NCBI RefSeq assembly: GCF_902686445.1
Contig: NC_062219.1
Location: 108,315,160 to 108,379,159 of the forward strand
Length of the DNA: 64,000 nt
Direction of reading: 5' to 3'
From: Sciurus carolinensis
Lineage: Eukaryota; Chordata; Mammalia; Rodentia; Sciuridae
Shown here piece after piece: positions 20,470-31,987 of this stretch. Made by a program: the position numbers and the translations under genes. The notes beneath the pieces were generated by a model. That model saw only the letters and a list, made by a program, of their open reading frames with translations. It was not told the origin of the DNA and searched no databases. How positions within the stretch are numbered: position 1 is the first letter of the stretch; every line of letters starts with the position of its first letter.

Positions 20470-23400
20470 ACAATGTCTGTTTCCTCAATCTTTCAGCAAT
20501 TCTTGAGAATTTCCTCTTAAAAACTGATGAAAACTTGAAAATTAAGGAATGATTTTGTTCTTTTTTTTCATTTTGAGTTGTATATCCTTACTATTAAGGT
20601 TGAATTTTAAACTCTTATTGGCAGTATACATTTTTTTCTTTTGTAAATTATATTCTTTCCCATTTTTAAAAGGATATATTATTTGAATTATTACTCTGTA
20701 ATTATCTACTTCTATAATATAAATGACTTTGTCACATTGATATTTTAGCAAACTTTCAACCTCATAGGAGAATTTATTTTCCATATGGCAGCTGAGAACT
20801 GAGATGGCTCTGAGAAATTGGTCATTTTTCTCTGGGAAGGTAGATTTGGGCCTTTAAACCCCACTCTTAAAAGACAGGTAAGAAAGTGTTGGTTTCCTAG
20901 GTGCTGACTCATACTCAGTGAGAGTTTCTCAGAGGTTTAGGGGGTCCAGCAACAAGCTGAGTGAAGGGTATGAACAGGACAGAAGTCTCAAGAAGTCTTA
21001 CTCAAAGCAAATAATCTAAAAATTAGAGGGGGACATGATCTATAAGAGCCTTCAAATGATATTGCCAACCACAAGACCAGGGCAGATGAGGAATCTGAGA
21101 GTTTCATGATGACTAAAAAGGGGAAAACATGTGATCAAAATCTGCAGAAGAGGAAACCAGCTGGAAGAACAATCTCAAAAACATGACCCACCCCTTCTAA
21201 CATTTATTTTGTGTGCGGTTGACCTGAAATGTGTACGTAAAGTTGAAGAAATTTATCGCACAGTATAAACTTTCTAAGGGAAGGGACTTCCTTATTCATG
21301 CTTACATTCAGAATAATAAGCACAATTCCAAACTCATTAGAAGGTGCTAAAAGTAGTGCTAAAGTAATTGACTAAAGAATAAAAGTAGGAAAAAAGTTAA
21401 GAAAAGGCATAGGTAGATTCAACAATCATACTTGGATGCACACAAGCAGGGACTATAAAGTAATGACTAGTGATGGAGTGGCCATCAAGGTCGACTTCAC
21501 AAAACAAGATGATAGGCTAAAGGCAAAGCAAGATTAGTATCTAGCAGATTTTCAGGAACTGAGAAAATCCATGCACCAAGAATGTTAGGAAACAATAAAG
21601 CAAAACCTTGAATGTTATATAAAACACCTGCCTCATCCAGAATAAATCATAAATGTTAGAAGCCATAACAGGAAACTTTGCCCAAGTTGATTAGTTACTC
21701 CTTGACATATTCAATCAATATACATTGAGTCCTCAATATGTGACAAAATATGCTTCTCGCTGGGTATATGATGTGAACAAGATATACCCTATAACTTCAA
21801 GAAATGGAGAATTACAACAGAGAATAAAGTCTATGATGCCTGAAGGAGAGAGTTTTTAAAAGTTCCAGTGGAGAACTTGAAGTTGATAAAGGATTCTTGG
21901 AGATGAGTCAGTTATCTTTCTGAGTATCAAATCTCTAGTATCCCAAAGGTTGCCTGGTAAACATAAATTCCTCGGATACAAGTAAATGAATGCATGACAC
22001 TGCCACAGCTTTATTATAAATATATGTTTAGTATGAAATGTTTTAAATTCCAGATTGATTTCTGGCTGAAATTTTTCTATTAGTAAACTTCTCTGCTTGC
22101 CAATAATTTTTGGTCAGCAAATAAAAGTCAATGTTATTAAACATAATTAGAAAGGAAAATCTGTAAGGGAAAAAAATGCTGTGTCTTCCAAAATCAAATA
22201 TTGTTCATAAACTCTTACAGTATTCTCAACTAGAGGCCATTTTGCCCACCAGATGATATCTGCCAGTACCTGGAAAGACTTCTGAGTGTCAGGACAGGAA
22301 GGATGCTACTGTCAGTAAAGAACAAAAATGCTTTAAAGGTGCACAGGACAGCCTACACAACAAAGAAATATCCAGTCAATATGTTCATAGTATCAAAGTT
22401 GAGAAGTCCTGGATTGGGGGAATCAAAGTCTCTGCTTATTTGGTACAGATCATCAAAAGATGGTTTTATTTTTGAACTCTTGGAACCCTTTTAGTTCACA
22501 AAGTCCATGTTTAATTACAATGAATGTATTTGGCTCCTTAATAGTACAAAATATAGTAGGGAGCATGGAAGAGAAAATAGAGTTTGGCTCTGAAACAGAG
22601 GACACATGAAGGATTAGCCATTTGCCTGCTGCTAAAATGAGACAGAATGTTGGAGCCAACTTTTCTCTTGTTATTTTTTTCCCCAGAATAGAGCCTGGAA
22701 AAAATGAACCAATAGAAAATGGTTGACTCTGGCATTTCTCCTGACTCATTTCTTGTTGGTTTTCACCTTCCTCTACTTCTTTCTGTCTTTCCATGTGTTT
22801 TTAGCTCATCCATAAAAGACCTCTTTACTTATATTATTCTCCCCAGTTGGCTCCCAGTCTCCCAAAACTGCCCTTTTCTTGGTGTACTGTTATTAACCAC
22901 AGGAGAGATCCCTAGGTCAATGTCAATAATTGACAATAGCTTGATGTTACTACTTGGTAACTATTGTCATTGTAAAAGAAAGATGTTAATGATTAACTCA
23001 AAGTAATTAATCCACAGTGGTGAGGTTTCAAGTGATAATTTTAAGAGCCCTTCAAAGGGCTTTATTTTTTGACTTTAATTTTTCTTTGTTCTTTAGGATT
23101 GAATTTGTATGTGAACTCTAATGCCACAAACATAAGTTACTATAACCAAAATGGATCATCTTCTATGACTATAGTTAACCACTGGTGGTGGTTATTTTAC
23201 TAAATATTTCCATATCAATAGATATATAGCTGCTGCCCTGAGCTTCCTGAATGCCCGAGGTCATTCCTGATGACCCAGACTCACTGCAGATCCTTCCTTC
23301 TCTAATTCCCCCAAATACAGTAACTGTGGGGTTAAAACCTGCTCCTGTTGGTCCCCCCAGCTCAGCAGCTTCTGCTCTGATTGGCTGATTCCAACTGTTT

Positions 23401-25065
23401 CTATGCCTGCTTATTAGATAATTTGAAGAGTGCTTTAAAACTAAATCCTTAGCTAAAACTACTGTCAGGTTGTTCTTACTGTTATTATTATTGGTGGAGG
23501 TAGAGTTATGTTCTGGGATTCCAATAAATAAAAGTAGGTGAAATGTTCTTTCCTTGATGCTTAGATGCTTTTTTGAATGATTTCAAGAAATACAGAAAAC
23601 CTCAAATGTAAACCAAAATTTGGCCTTCCTCAATAATCCTTTTTAAAGGTCCAAAAATTAAGTAATTAAGTACACACACAAATGCAGACACGCACAACAC
23701 ACACCACCTTTTTGTCAGGAAAATTAATTATGGTAAAATATCCACTGCAAAATTTCAACCATTCTGTTGAGGTCCGATTCAAATGTGAAATATATAGAAG
23801 CTTATAAATAACAGTATAAATTAAGCACAATTTTCTGATTCATAGGAATAAGAAATGTAATGTAATGATGTGTATGTGGAAAAAATAGTACATGAGGAAA
23901 TGAGCCACATGAAACAAGTGGTTTAATTATGAGAGTACTGAATGTATATAATAAGAGATTACAACATGGAATCATGATAAAGAGGAAATGACATCATTCA
24001 ACATACAAGTCTTAAAATACATTAAAACATATTTTTTTTAGATTTCAAATCCCTAAAGATACCTTAATACTGATATCATTATTGTAAAAAAATTCAATCA
24101 GTATGAAAAGCAATAAATTAAAAAGTTAAAAAGAATCCAAAGTCTCACTACTTAGAATAATCATCATTAACCTTTGGTAAATCTCATTCTGGATGCTTCT
24201 CAATTAGGATTTTTAGAGACACAAGCATGTTTGGATGGATAAATGGAGGGATAAAAGAATGTTTAGATAGATAAAATAGTTCCTGTTTAAAAAAGGAAAT
24301 GATTTTACATGATGTTTTATTACAAGGTATTGCATTTTACTTTAAATTTTTAAAAATCCAAAGAATCCTTGGATCTAAAACATTGTGCTGAACTTTATAC
24401 AAAGTTTAAAAAATTTAATGGCTATTTATTTCTGGAATCTCTACAAATGAGAGAAAAAATTATGCAAAATAATTAGGAGGATGGAGGTTTGTTAGAATAT
24501 TTGTTTCCTTTTTTGAGGCCATTCCTATTTCTTCCTTATTCTGAAATATTTTTAAATTAGCATACTTCATTTCTTTATAGCTCCCTGTTTCCCAATGCCT
24601 GACCTTTGCTAGCTATTACATAACTTTCTAAAACATAGCCATTATCCTCCCAGTTGTTCAGTTTTGAGTTCTACACTAAAATAAGTTCAGGCCAGCCACT
24701 GGCCTTTACATTAAGTGCATACACAATTATTCTGTTGTTTCATGATTGATTTAGCAATTATATATTACCTATTGACTTCTTATCTTGGAATGTGAAGATC
24801 TAGCCCACTTCTACCACTTTTACCATACAGGTTTCCCTATCCACATCCTCTCCTTATGGTGATGTTATTATTAAAAAAAATCAAAGGTCAATGTTCAGTA
24901 TAATATGATATGTAAGTATTTTTCAAAACTGCTGACATTTCTCTCAAGTTTTTTCCTCAAGTTACTAATTGCCTTGTTTTTCTATGGTTATATGATTAAT
25001 TCTTCCTAAATTCAGTATTACTTCCCACATGTTAAGTGATTAGTTAGGTCCATTTTTGCTCCCAG
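20470..25065. other. Anonymous AT-rich DNA with faint repeat traces
   Basis: No gene is supported. A trace of an old repeat lies at 21690-21870 ('caatatacattgagtcctcaa' then 'tgatgtgaacaagata'). A less AT-rich patch at 23230-23420 contains the hairpin GGTCAT-tcctg-ATGACC near 23260. A CA-rich patch lies near 23671-23706. A 113-codon ORF at 22453-22794 (minus) overlaps other-frame ORFs on both strands and has no domain. Confidence 0.5.
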
Positions 25066-25069
25066 GGAC

Positions 25070-25838
25070 ACTTCTTATGGAGCCCTGTGTTCTCCTGAGC
25101 TGCCTTCTGGTTACTTCGAATCTGCAGCACACTCCTCACCCTTGGAATTTCCTATAGATTCCATCCTGAGGCTCTTCTTCCAGATAACATAAGGGTGGCC
25201 CCATTTTCCCAAACCTCCTGTCTTCTCATCTACCTGAATATGCTCTGTGTAAGGAGCTTCTGTGGTAAGTTTTTGAGATCCGGTATAGCTGAAGATGTTT
25301 TATTCTATCCTCACACCCTACTGGTAGTTTAGCTTGGCTTCAGTCAGAAACTTCTTTCTGAAATTGGGAGGCATTTTCTCATTGTCTCCTAGGGGCCACA
25401 GTGTGGCTGCTGCAGTATCAGATGCCATTTTTATTCCCCAGTTTTACATATCACTTTTTATCACCTCTCCCAAAACCTTTGGTTTTGAAATTTCAGCTTC
25501 TGAAGTGAGGCAGGTTTTGATCTTTTGTTTTTGTGCTGGGTACAGTGTAGGCCATTTCAGTTTGGATGACCTTCCAGAGGGGTTGATTCTTTCTTTTTTT
25601 TTTTTAATTTCAGCAATCATGCTTTCAATTTCCAAAAAGTTTCTTCTTGTTTTACAATTGGTCCCTTTTTAATCATCTAGTCTGGTTTTATGCAGTAAAT
25701 CTCTTTCCTTCACTGTCTGAAGGTACCAATTATAGTTTAGAAGTTTCATCTGTGCTTGTCAATGTCACACTTCTCTCTGTGTCCTTTTTCTTGTTTGTTT
25801 GCATTTCTGCATTCCATCCTCTGTTCTTTCCTCCAATA
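25070..25838 (-). mobile_element. Ancient L1M/HAL1-type ORF1 remnant (antisense)
   Basis: Read on the plus strand, the blocks 'ttgggaggcattttctcattgtctcctaggg' type, 'tatcagatgccatttttattccc' type, and 'atttcagcaatcatgctttcaatttcc' type recall the antisense of an old L1 ORF1 region. The ORF of 112 codons at 25334-25672 runs in the wrong direction for ORF1 and is a chance product. The remnant seems to continue beyond the ID SINE to about 26090. Confidence 0.45.
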
Positions 25839-25839
25839 T

Positions 25840-25851
25840 CCTGTGATCCCA
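25840..25851. repeat. Left target-site duplication of ID SINE
   Basis: 'cctgtgatccca' pairs with 'cttgtgattcca' at 25948-25959 (10 of 12 identical). Confidence 0.65.
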
Positions 25852-25947
25852 GGGATGTAGCTCAGTGTTAGAGCACTTGCCTAGCATATACAAAGCCAGG
25901 GTTTGATCCACAGCACTGTAGTAATAAAATACAACAACAAATAATAC
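25852..25947 (+). mobile_element. ID-type SINE (tRNA-derived)
   Basis: A short SINE whose body is a tRNA relative. It has an A box 'tagctcagtgttagagc' (25858 on) and a B box 'ggtttgatcc' (25900-25909; tRNA consensus GGTTCGANTCC), then an A-rich tail with 'aataaaatacaacaacaaa'. Both internal pol III promoter boxes are recognisable, but the B box has lost its central CpG. It inserted into the old L1 remnant on either side and is bracketed by a 12-bp duplication with 2 mismatches. It is not a tRNA gene because the tRNA 3' half is missing. Confidence 0.85.
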
Positions 25948-26099
25948 CTTGTGATTCCACGTGTACCAGGTATATAAAAAGCACATTGGAAGTTCTGTAT
26001 GCTTACTTGGGTTTAGCCAGTTGGTACTTTCTGGTAGGTTGATATGGTTGATACCAGACCTCTTGGACCTATCAGTTTATCAGCATCTCTAAGGGAGTA

Positions 26100-26288
26100 C
26101 TTTTGCCATTTAAGTCTGAGTGCATTAGGATCATTTGGAGGATTTGTTAAAACAAAAATTGATATTTTGATATATTTTGATTCAGTAGGCAGAGAGTAAG
26201 AATTTGCATTTTAATAAGTTTCCTCCTGCTATTGATGTTGCTGGTCCCTGGGGCCACAATTTAAAAACCAATGATTTTGAGAAAACTC
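26100..26288 (+). mobile_element. MER5-type hAT-Charlie nonautonomous transposon
   Basis: Recognised blocks in order: 'gtgcattaggatcatttgga', 'tttgttaaaac', 'ttgattcagtagg', 'aagaatttgcattttaataag', 'gttgctggtccctggggcca'. These correspond to the antisense or sense halves of MER5-class elements as I remember them. It is old and inactive, without a transposase. Confidence 0.65.
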
Positions 26289-26289
26289 C

Positions 26290-28775
26290 GGTTTCATCCT
26301 TCTCTATGCTCAATTACCATTCTTCCACCAGTTTTCTATTTCCCCCCTTTGTTAACATTTCATTCATTATTCTCACTATTTTTTATTTTTTATAGATTTT
26401 GTATCTTTAAAAAATAATGTCATTTTAATGAGACTTCAGGAGGAGCAAACATAAATGCATATGGTCACTCTATCTGAATAGAAGTCTCCCCCTCCTTGGT
26501 TACCTTTCTGCTCACCATGGGTGGTTTCCTTAAGCAAAAAAATAAAAATAAAAATAAAACACCAAAGCATAGACAGGAGGTTGGTCAGAGTCCTAAGTCC
26601 TAGGAATACTGCATCTCTCTTATTCCATGCTGTACCCATGCACTTTTAACTTTAGGGACCAAGGAAGACCACTTAAGGTTTAAAGAGTTTATGTCAACTT
26701 TCTCAGGACTTTGTTTTACTGTGGACCCTACTTGGCAAGCTTTTATTCTCTGTTCATTATTTGTGTTGCAGATATGCTCATATTTCAAGGATAAATTTTT
26801 CTGTAATATTAATTTACTGTTAATATTACTAATTTTCAAAGAAGGATATCAAAGTAGAAAATTGCATTCTACCATCTTTAAAAGAAATTTTCATTTCTGT
26901 GGATTTTACATGCCCTGAGTTTTTATTCTTACTAGCTTTAGGCAAAGTGAAAATTACCATTTTAAATCTTCAAACTCACTGAGAAAAATATCTATTACAT
27001 AGCCAGTAAGCTACATAATATTTTTTCAATTTATTTTTTTTAAATTTTATATTAGTGATATTTAATCTGAACCCTTTAATGTATTATTTTAATATTTAAG
27101 TTTACTAATTCTCAAATTTAAATAGAATTTTACCTTTACAGATAAATACTATGATAGTATATTCTTTTTTAAAAATTCTTCTAAGAATAAGTCAATAATG
27201 AAGTGACACATTTTTTTTTCAGATTATTTTGGTGTGATCCCTGAAATAATAAATGCTCAAAGATATTATGTGAACCAGTGAATGTAAAAGTAAATCCCAT
27301 CAATTATATGTATACTTGTTAAGTCTGATACCCCTCCATTATCTCTGTCACCACAAGGAAATCACTAGAAGTACATAATAAAAATGCAAGTGTGTAAAAA
27401 CAAAACCCACTCCAGCAGAACTCCTAAAATTCTGCAGTTTGGAGGCTAAATAGATAGATGATTGGTTATTCTAATTTCTCTCATGTTGACAAAATTTAAT
27501 TTGTAACATGTGTTTGTGTTGATTTTCTCAAGATTCAATGAAGTTTTATGAAACAAGTCTTGCCAATATCTCCAGATTGTTGTATAGTTGATGCAATATG
27601 TCTTTCATCATTAGTTAAAATCATTAAGTATTTATTAAAATAAAGAACTAGTCTGTTTGTAATATTTTGGGGTTTCCTGAGATTATTTTAAAATAATACA
27701 GAAATGCTTCTTTCTCAAGATCCTTTAAAAGGATCCAGCTGCTTTTAAAATATCAAGAACATCATAACTATAATTTATATTTTCAGTTCTCCACACCTAC
27801 TAGAGATATTTTACCTTGCAACTGATTTTCATGAAAAAATATATCATAATAGGTTGAAATTAAAAATAAACCTGATTTAACACATTTTCAGTGCTTTCAG
27901 AAGTGTTTATTAAAGCACCCAAATTAAATAAAATTACACCAAAGGACATTTTTTGTTTAAAATCATTTTTTCCTTAGGACCCCCATGAAAAAGGTACAGA
28001 GTGGTAAGAGGAATAATGAAGAGTAGCTGCAACCCATGAGAAACCTAAACAGTACTGAATGCTAAGTATTTTTCAACTAATGACTGGCAGGAACTCCCTT
28101 AGAAATAGAAATATGTAATGACAGCTATCAATACCCCAGAAGATGTCATTGCAAAAAGAGACACTTGAGTTTCTATTTTTAAATTGTCACAATACTCCCC
28201 AACATGGCATCAACATATTGCCTAGGAAATCAATCGTTATTTCAGCTACACTTTAGTGTTGGAGTAGAGTATATTCTGCTAATTATTATAAAATGATGGC
28301 AGCCCTCAAGCAATCAAAAGACTCTCAAGCAGAATATTTAAACAGAATGTCGGGTTTATGGTGTTGACACGACTGTGACAGGACTAAACCACTTATTTCC
28401 AGAATAAAACTACTTTATAGAAAAAGGTTGTTGTAGGTATTGAAAATTAGAGAACTTAAATATGATCCAGAAATGCATTTGCAGTATTTAGAATTGTCAC
28501 ACATTTTTTCCAAAAAAGAAAATAAATAAAAGTCTTCCTAGCAGTAGCATTGAATATATTATCATCAGTCCATGGTGGTGACATTTACACTTACCCTGAA
28601 ATTCCCAGCCCTTTAGTAGTTGAGTAGATACATGTGATTAGGTATGGCCAACAGTTATGAGCGAATGTAATGTGTATGTTACTTAAGGGTGAGGCTGTGG
28701 AAACCCACAAATGATTCTTTGGTCTTATTCTTGCTGTACGACCCCAGATGTGGAGTACCTAGTACCTCAATACAG
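26290..28775. other. AT-rich DNA without recognisable repeats
   Basis: About 2.5 kb in which I see no young retroposon and no gene. It includes a perfect inverted repeat at 27719-27735 (GATCCTTT-A-AAAGGATC). Compared with the repeat-dense block immediately to the right it is strikingly clean. Confidence 0.5.
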
Positions 28776-28779
28776 CTTT

Positions 28780-30147
28780 TTCCCCCCACTATTGTAGTAA
28801 GAGCATTATAATGAGATCTAGCCTCTTACCAAATGTTTAAGTGTCCAATACAGCATCAATAACTGCAAACACAGTTCTGTACAAAAGATCTCTAGAAATC
28901 ATTCATCTCTCATAGTTGAAACTTTACCCTATTGAATAGCAACCCCCATCCCCCCCTTCTCCCAGTTCTTGAAAATTACCATTGTGTTTTCTGCTTCTGT
29001 GAGTTTGACTATTTTAGATAATGCAATAGAACCATGCAGTATTTACTTTTCTGTGACTGGCTTATTTCACTTCCAGATTTATTCATATTGTCAAATATGG
29101 CAAGATTTATTTAAGACTATAATATTCCATTGCATAAATACATCCTGTTTAATCTATTCCTCTATTCATAGACATTTAGAATGCTTTCACCTTTTGACTC
29201 TTGCAAATAATGATGTGATGAACAGGGATGTGCAGATTTGTATTTGAAATACTGATTTCATTTCCTTTGACTATATACCCAGAAGTGGGATTGCTGAGTC
29301 ATAGAGTAGTACTATGTTTAATTTTTTAGGAACCTCCACACTGTCTTCCATCCTGGCTTTTTACATTCTGTCTACTGTACAAGTGTTCCAATTCTTCACA
29401 TCCTAACACTTTTCCTTTGGGTCTGCTAGTTTGCTGTCTTCTGCTTGTTTGTTTGTTTTTTTTGTTTTTATAATAGCTCCCCAACAGGTGTGAAGTGCTC
29501 TTTCATTGTGGTTTTAATTAGTAATGTTGACCATCTTTTCAAATACTTGTCCCTTTGTGTCTTCTTTGGAGAAAAGTTTCTTCAAGTCCCTGCCCCTTTT
29601 TTGGCTTTCGAATTGTAGGAGTTCCTTATGTGTTTTGAATATGAACTATTTATGAGACCTGTGGTTTGATATTTTTTCTTCCATTCTGCATGATGCCTTT
29701 TAACTGCTAATGGTTTCCTTAGCTTCCACAGCCTAAGTGATTAGATGAAGCAAAGTCCCTGTTGACCTGTAAATGGCATATAGCATTAACAAGAATGATA
29801 TCTTGTCTTTGTTAAGTCACTGGAAATTTAGGGAGGTGGGTAGTGTGTTTCCTCAATAAAATTTTCAATTTTATCTAAAGTACCTGATTTATTGCATTAA
29901 GTTTTTCACTTTTTCCTATCCTTTGAATGTCTACAGACTCTCTGCGACTCCTGGGTCTAGTAATAATTTTTGTCCATTCTTTTTTTTTTCCCTCATGTAT
30001 CTAGATAGAGGGTAGTCAATCTTTTTTCTCTTCTCAGAGATCAGCCTATTGTTTTTATTAATTTTTCTACATTTTTAATTTCTACTCTGGTTTATTGTTT
30101 CTTTCAGCTTCCTGTAAATTTATTTTTTTCTCCTTTTTATCCCTTAC
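28780..30147 (-). mobile_element. Fossil L1M, 3' UTR to RT region (piece 1)
   Basis: This is the 3' end of a very old minus-strand L1. 28780-28930 matches old L1 3' ends ('attgtagtaagagcattataatgaga' type, then 'aagtgtccaatacagcatc'). 28960-29720 is the antisense of the ORF2 C-terminus ('gactggcttatttcacttcc', 'atacccagaagtgggattgctgag', 'gaatatgaactatttatgagac'). 29885-30147 is antisense of the region N-terminal to the reverse-transcriptase core ('gatcagcctattgtttttat'). The RT core itself is missing, and 29720-29880 holds unrelated sequence that may be part of another repeat. The element is interrupted at 30148 by an LTR and continues at 30523. Confidence 0.7.
30142..30147. repeat. Left 6-bp target duplication (CCTTAC) of ERV2 solo LTR
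   Basis: CCTTAC is repeated exactly at 30517-30522. Six base pairs is the usual ERV2/ERVK duplication length. Confidence 0.85.
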
Positions 30148-30516
30148 TGTCGGGGTACTGCGGACCCCCAGCCCTTCGGCGTGGCCAAGATGGCGCCTGG
30201 CAAGGTGCCAAGGAAGTGCTGAGAACAAAACCAGGTACCTCCAGCAGACTAACTCTCTGAGCAACAAGTGGCGTTATTTGAGGAAGTTAATGTGATTGGC
30301 CATGGGTCCTCGTGGACACTGCATGCTTGCTATATGCACACTATTATGCTCCATTACTGTCCATGCTTTCCCCTCGTGATCTATAAGCTGATTGGTTGTT
30401 GTATGTAATGTAAGGCGCTTGCAAGAGCGGCCCGCCGCCGCGGCCAGCCAGAAGCAGAAAATAAAGAACTTACTCCGATCCGGTTTCGTGTCTCTCTGCG
30501 GGCGGGGAGCGCGATA
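30148..30516 (+). mobile_element. ERV2 (IAP-like) solo LTR, 369 bp
   Basis: A GC-rich block in AT-rich surroundings, starting TGTCGGGG and ending GCGATA, flanked by exact 6-bp duplications. Near its 5' end it has a YY1-type motif 'ccaagatggcgcc' (30185-30197), as IAP LTRs do. It also has inverted CCAAT boxes ('tgattgg', near 30293 and 30390), a 'ctataag' TATA-like element near 30381 and an AATAAA signal at 30460-30465. A CG-rich region with 'cccgccgccgcgg' follows 30430. No internal retroviral sequence is present, so it arose by recombination between two LTRs. The terminal TA instead of CA looks like a single base change. It sits inside the fossil L1. U3-R-U5 organisation is inferred from these signals. 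Confidence 0.85.
30460..30465 (+). promoter_or_regulatory. Polyadenylation signal AATAAA in LTR
   Basis: A canonical hexamer about 50 bp before the LTR end, marking the probable R/U5 region. Confidence 0.7.
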
Positions 30517-30522
30517 CCTTAC
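30517..30522. repeat. Right 6-bp target duplication (CCTTAC)
   Basis: The partner of 30142-30147. The interrupted fossil L1 sequence resumes immediately after it. Confidence 0.85.
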
Positions 30523-30770
30523 TACTTTATGAACAAAGATAAATTGATTAAGATTTTGTTTGTTTTCTAAGAGAGGTGTTTAGTGCAATTTCCCCCTAAG
30601 TATTATCTTATGAACACATATTTTTGATAGTATGTCTAATTTTTATTCAGTTCAAAATACTTTCTCCTTTCTTTAGGGTCCTCTGAAACAGAAGTATATT
30701 CAAATTAAGAAATGATTAAGAAATTAACTTTATTTAGAAATATACCAGTTTCCTGTTTGTTGTTAATTTA
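30523..30770 (-). mobile_element. Fossil L1M, piece 2 (ORF2 linker)
   Basis: It resumes from 30147 across the LTR. 'gaggtgtttagtgcaatttccccctaag' corresponds to the antisense L1 'aaatttccctctaagcac' region between the endonuclease and RT domains. Confidence 0.6.
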
Positions 30771-30771
30771 T

Positions 30772-31195
30772 CTTATTTTGTTTTGGGGTGACAGGGATTG
30801 AACCCAGGTCCTTGGACAGGTAGGTTAGTGCTCTAGCACTGGGTTGCTCTTAGTTAAGTTTTTGTTTGTTTGTTTGTTTGTTTGTTTGTTTTTGTTTTTT
30901 GGCTTTGTGTTTTTAGAGAGGCTGGTCTGCAATTCTCTTGCCTCAATCTTCTGAGCAGCTGGAGCTACAGACATAATGCCTGTCTCCATGTGTGCATGTG
31001 CGTGTACTGGAGTACTAGAGATTCAACATGGGGGTGCTTTACCACTGAACTACATTCCAAGCCCTTTTTATTTTTTATTTTGAGACTGTCTGACTAAATT
31101 GCCCAGTTTGACCTTGAACTTGTCATTCTCCTGCCTCAGCCTCCAGAGCATCTGGGATTATCAACATAGACCACCACTCCCAGCCTGGCTCAAAT
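30772..31195 (-). mobile_element. Cluster of ID and B1-like SINE units (antisense)
   Basis: Three to four SINE pieces lie head to tail on the minus strand. A partial ID unit is at 30780-30850 ('acagggattgaacccaggtcc' contains the reversed B box). A (TTTG)n tail follows (30859-30900), with a damaged B1-like unit at 30905-30985. Another ID unit is at 30997-31062 ('ctagagattcaacatgggg', 'accactgaactacattccaagccc'), and a B1-like unit at 31065-31190 ('ctcctgcctcagcctccagagcatctggg'). The alternation matches ID-B1 composite SINEs known in squirrels. Boundaries between units are approximate. It interrupts the fossil L1. Confidence 0.8.
30859..30900. repeat. (TTTG)n microsatellite
   Basis: About nine TTTG units, probably expanded from the reversed A-rich tail of a SINE in the cluster. 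Confidence 0.9.
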
Positions 31196-31197
31196 TT

Positions 31198-31741
31198 TCA
31201 AGGGTACTTCAAAGATGCTTCAGTTACTGTTTTCTAATTTGATTATATTTTGGTTAGAAAACACACTTTGTAGATGGTGAATTCTTCTAAATTTATTGAG
31301 ACATCTTTGATGGCCCAGAATGTGGTCTGCCTTGATAAATGTCCCTGTGCATTCTGCTGGCTGCGGCATAAACGTCATTAAATCAAGCTAGTTGACAGCA
31401 TTTTTTCTAGTCATCTCTTAACTTAGTAATTTTTGTCTACTTGTTCTATCAATAATTAAGAGAATAAAACTGAACTTTTTATGCATAATTGTGAATTTAT
31501 CTCTCTTTGTGGTTCAGCTTTCCCTTCATAAATTCTGAGGCTCTATTATTAAATATGTAAATATTTACGATTATTATGTCTCTCTGATAAATTGTTCCAG
31601 GAATGAACATGAAATGGTCTTCATTGTCTGTGTTGTATACTTTTACTGAAATTCACTTTGTTAGAAGTTTGAAGTCACTCCATCTTTAATTGGGTTAATA
31701 TTAGTATACTATATTTTTTCTACCCTTTTCTGGAACATACT
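31198..31741 (-). mobile_element. Fossil L1M, piece 3 (ORF2 endonuclease region)
   Basis: It continues the antisense ORF2: 'aaatttattgagacatctttgatggccca' type, then 'gtctgccttgataaatgtccctgtgca', then 'tgaagtcactccatc'. These are the standard landmarks of the L1 endonuclease-domain region in reverse. The reading frame is destroyed. Confidence 0.65.
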
Positions 31742-31754
31742 TGTATGTTTATAT
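31742..31754. repeat. Left 13-bp target duplication of the split SINE
   Basis: TGTATGTTTATAT is repeated exactly at 36021-36033, beyond both the SINE and the L1 inserted in it. Confidence 0.85.
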
Positions 31755-31794
31755 ATAGTTGTAGATGGATACATTACCTTTATTTTATTTATTT
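31755..31794 (-). mobile_element. Tail part of ID-type SINE split by L1
   Basis: 'gttgtagatggatacattacctttatttt' type sequence is the (reversed) 3' end of a squirrel ID-type SINE. The body lies 4.1 kb away at 35937-36020. The last 14 bp (31781-31794) also serve as the left duplication of the L1. Confidence 0.75.
31781..31794. repeat. Left 14-bp target duplication of L1 31795-35922
   Basis: TATTTTATTTATTT is found again at 35923-35936, exactly at the far end of the L1. Low complexity weakens it, but the position at both element ends is right. Confidence 0.65.
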
Positions 31795-31907
31795 TTTTTA
31801 ATTGTAAACAAATGGAATACATTTTGATTCTCTGTACATGGAGTAAAGGCATACCATTCCTGTAATCATAAATTTACACAGGTCAATGTTGTTTGATTCA
31901 TTCTGCC

Positions 31908-31948
31908 ATTTTTCCCCCTTCCCCCCCACCCCACCCACCCCTCTTTTC
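31908..31948. repeat. C-rich tract of L1 3' UTR
   Basis: Runs of C on the plus strand (G on the L1 sense strand), also present in the L1 tip at 44.9 kb. G-rich 3' UTR tracts of L1 can form quadruplexes. That is general knowledge about the family and was not tested here. Confidence 0.85.
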
Positions 31949-31987
31949 CCTCTATACAGTCCTTCCTTCCTCCATTCTTGTCCCCCT

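Noticed and set aside
25852..25947. tRNA gene
   Set aside because: A and B boxes are present, but there is no acceptor stem or tRNA 3' half, and an A-rich tail and target duplication show a SINE.
30148..30516. CpG-island promoter of a host gene
   Set aside because: Exact 6-bp duplications and LTR control signals identify a solo LTR.
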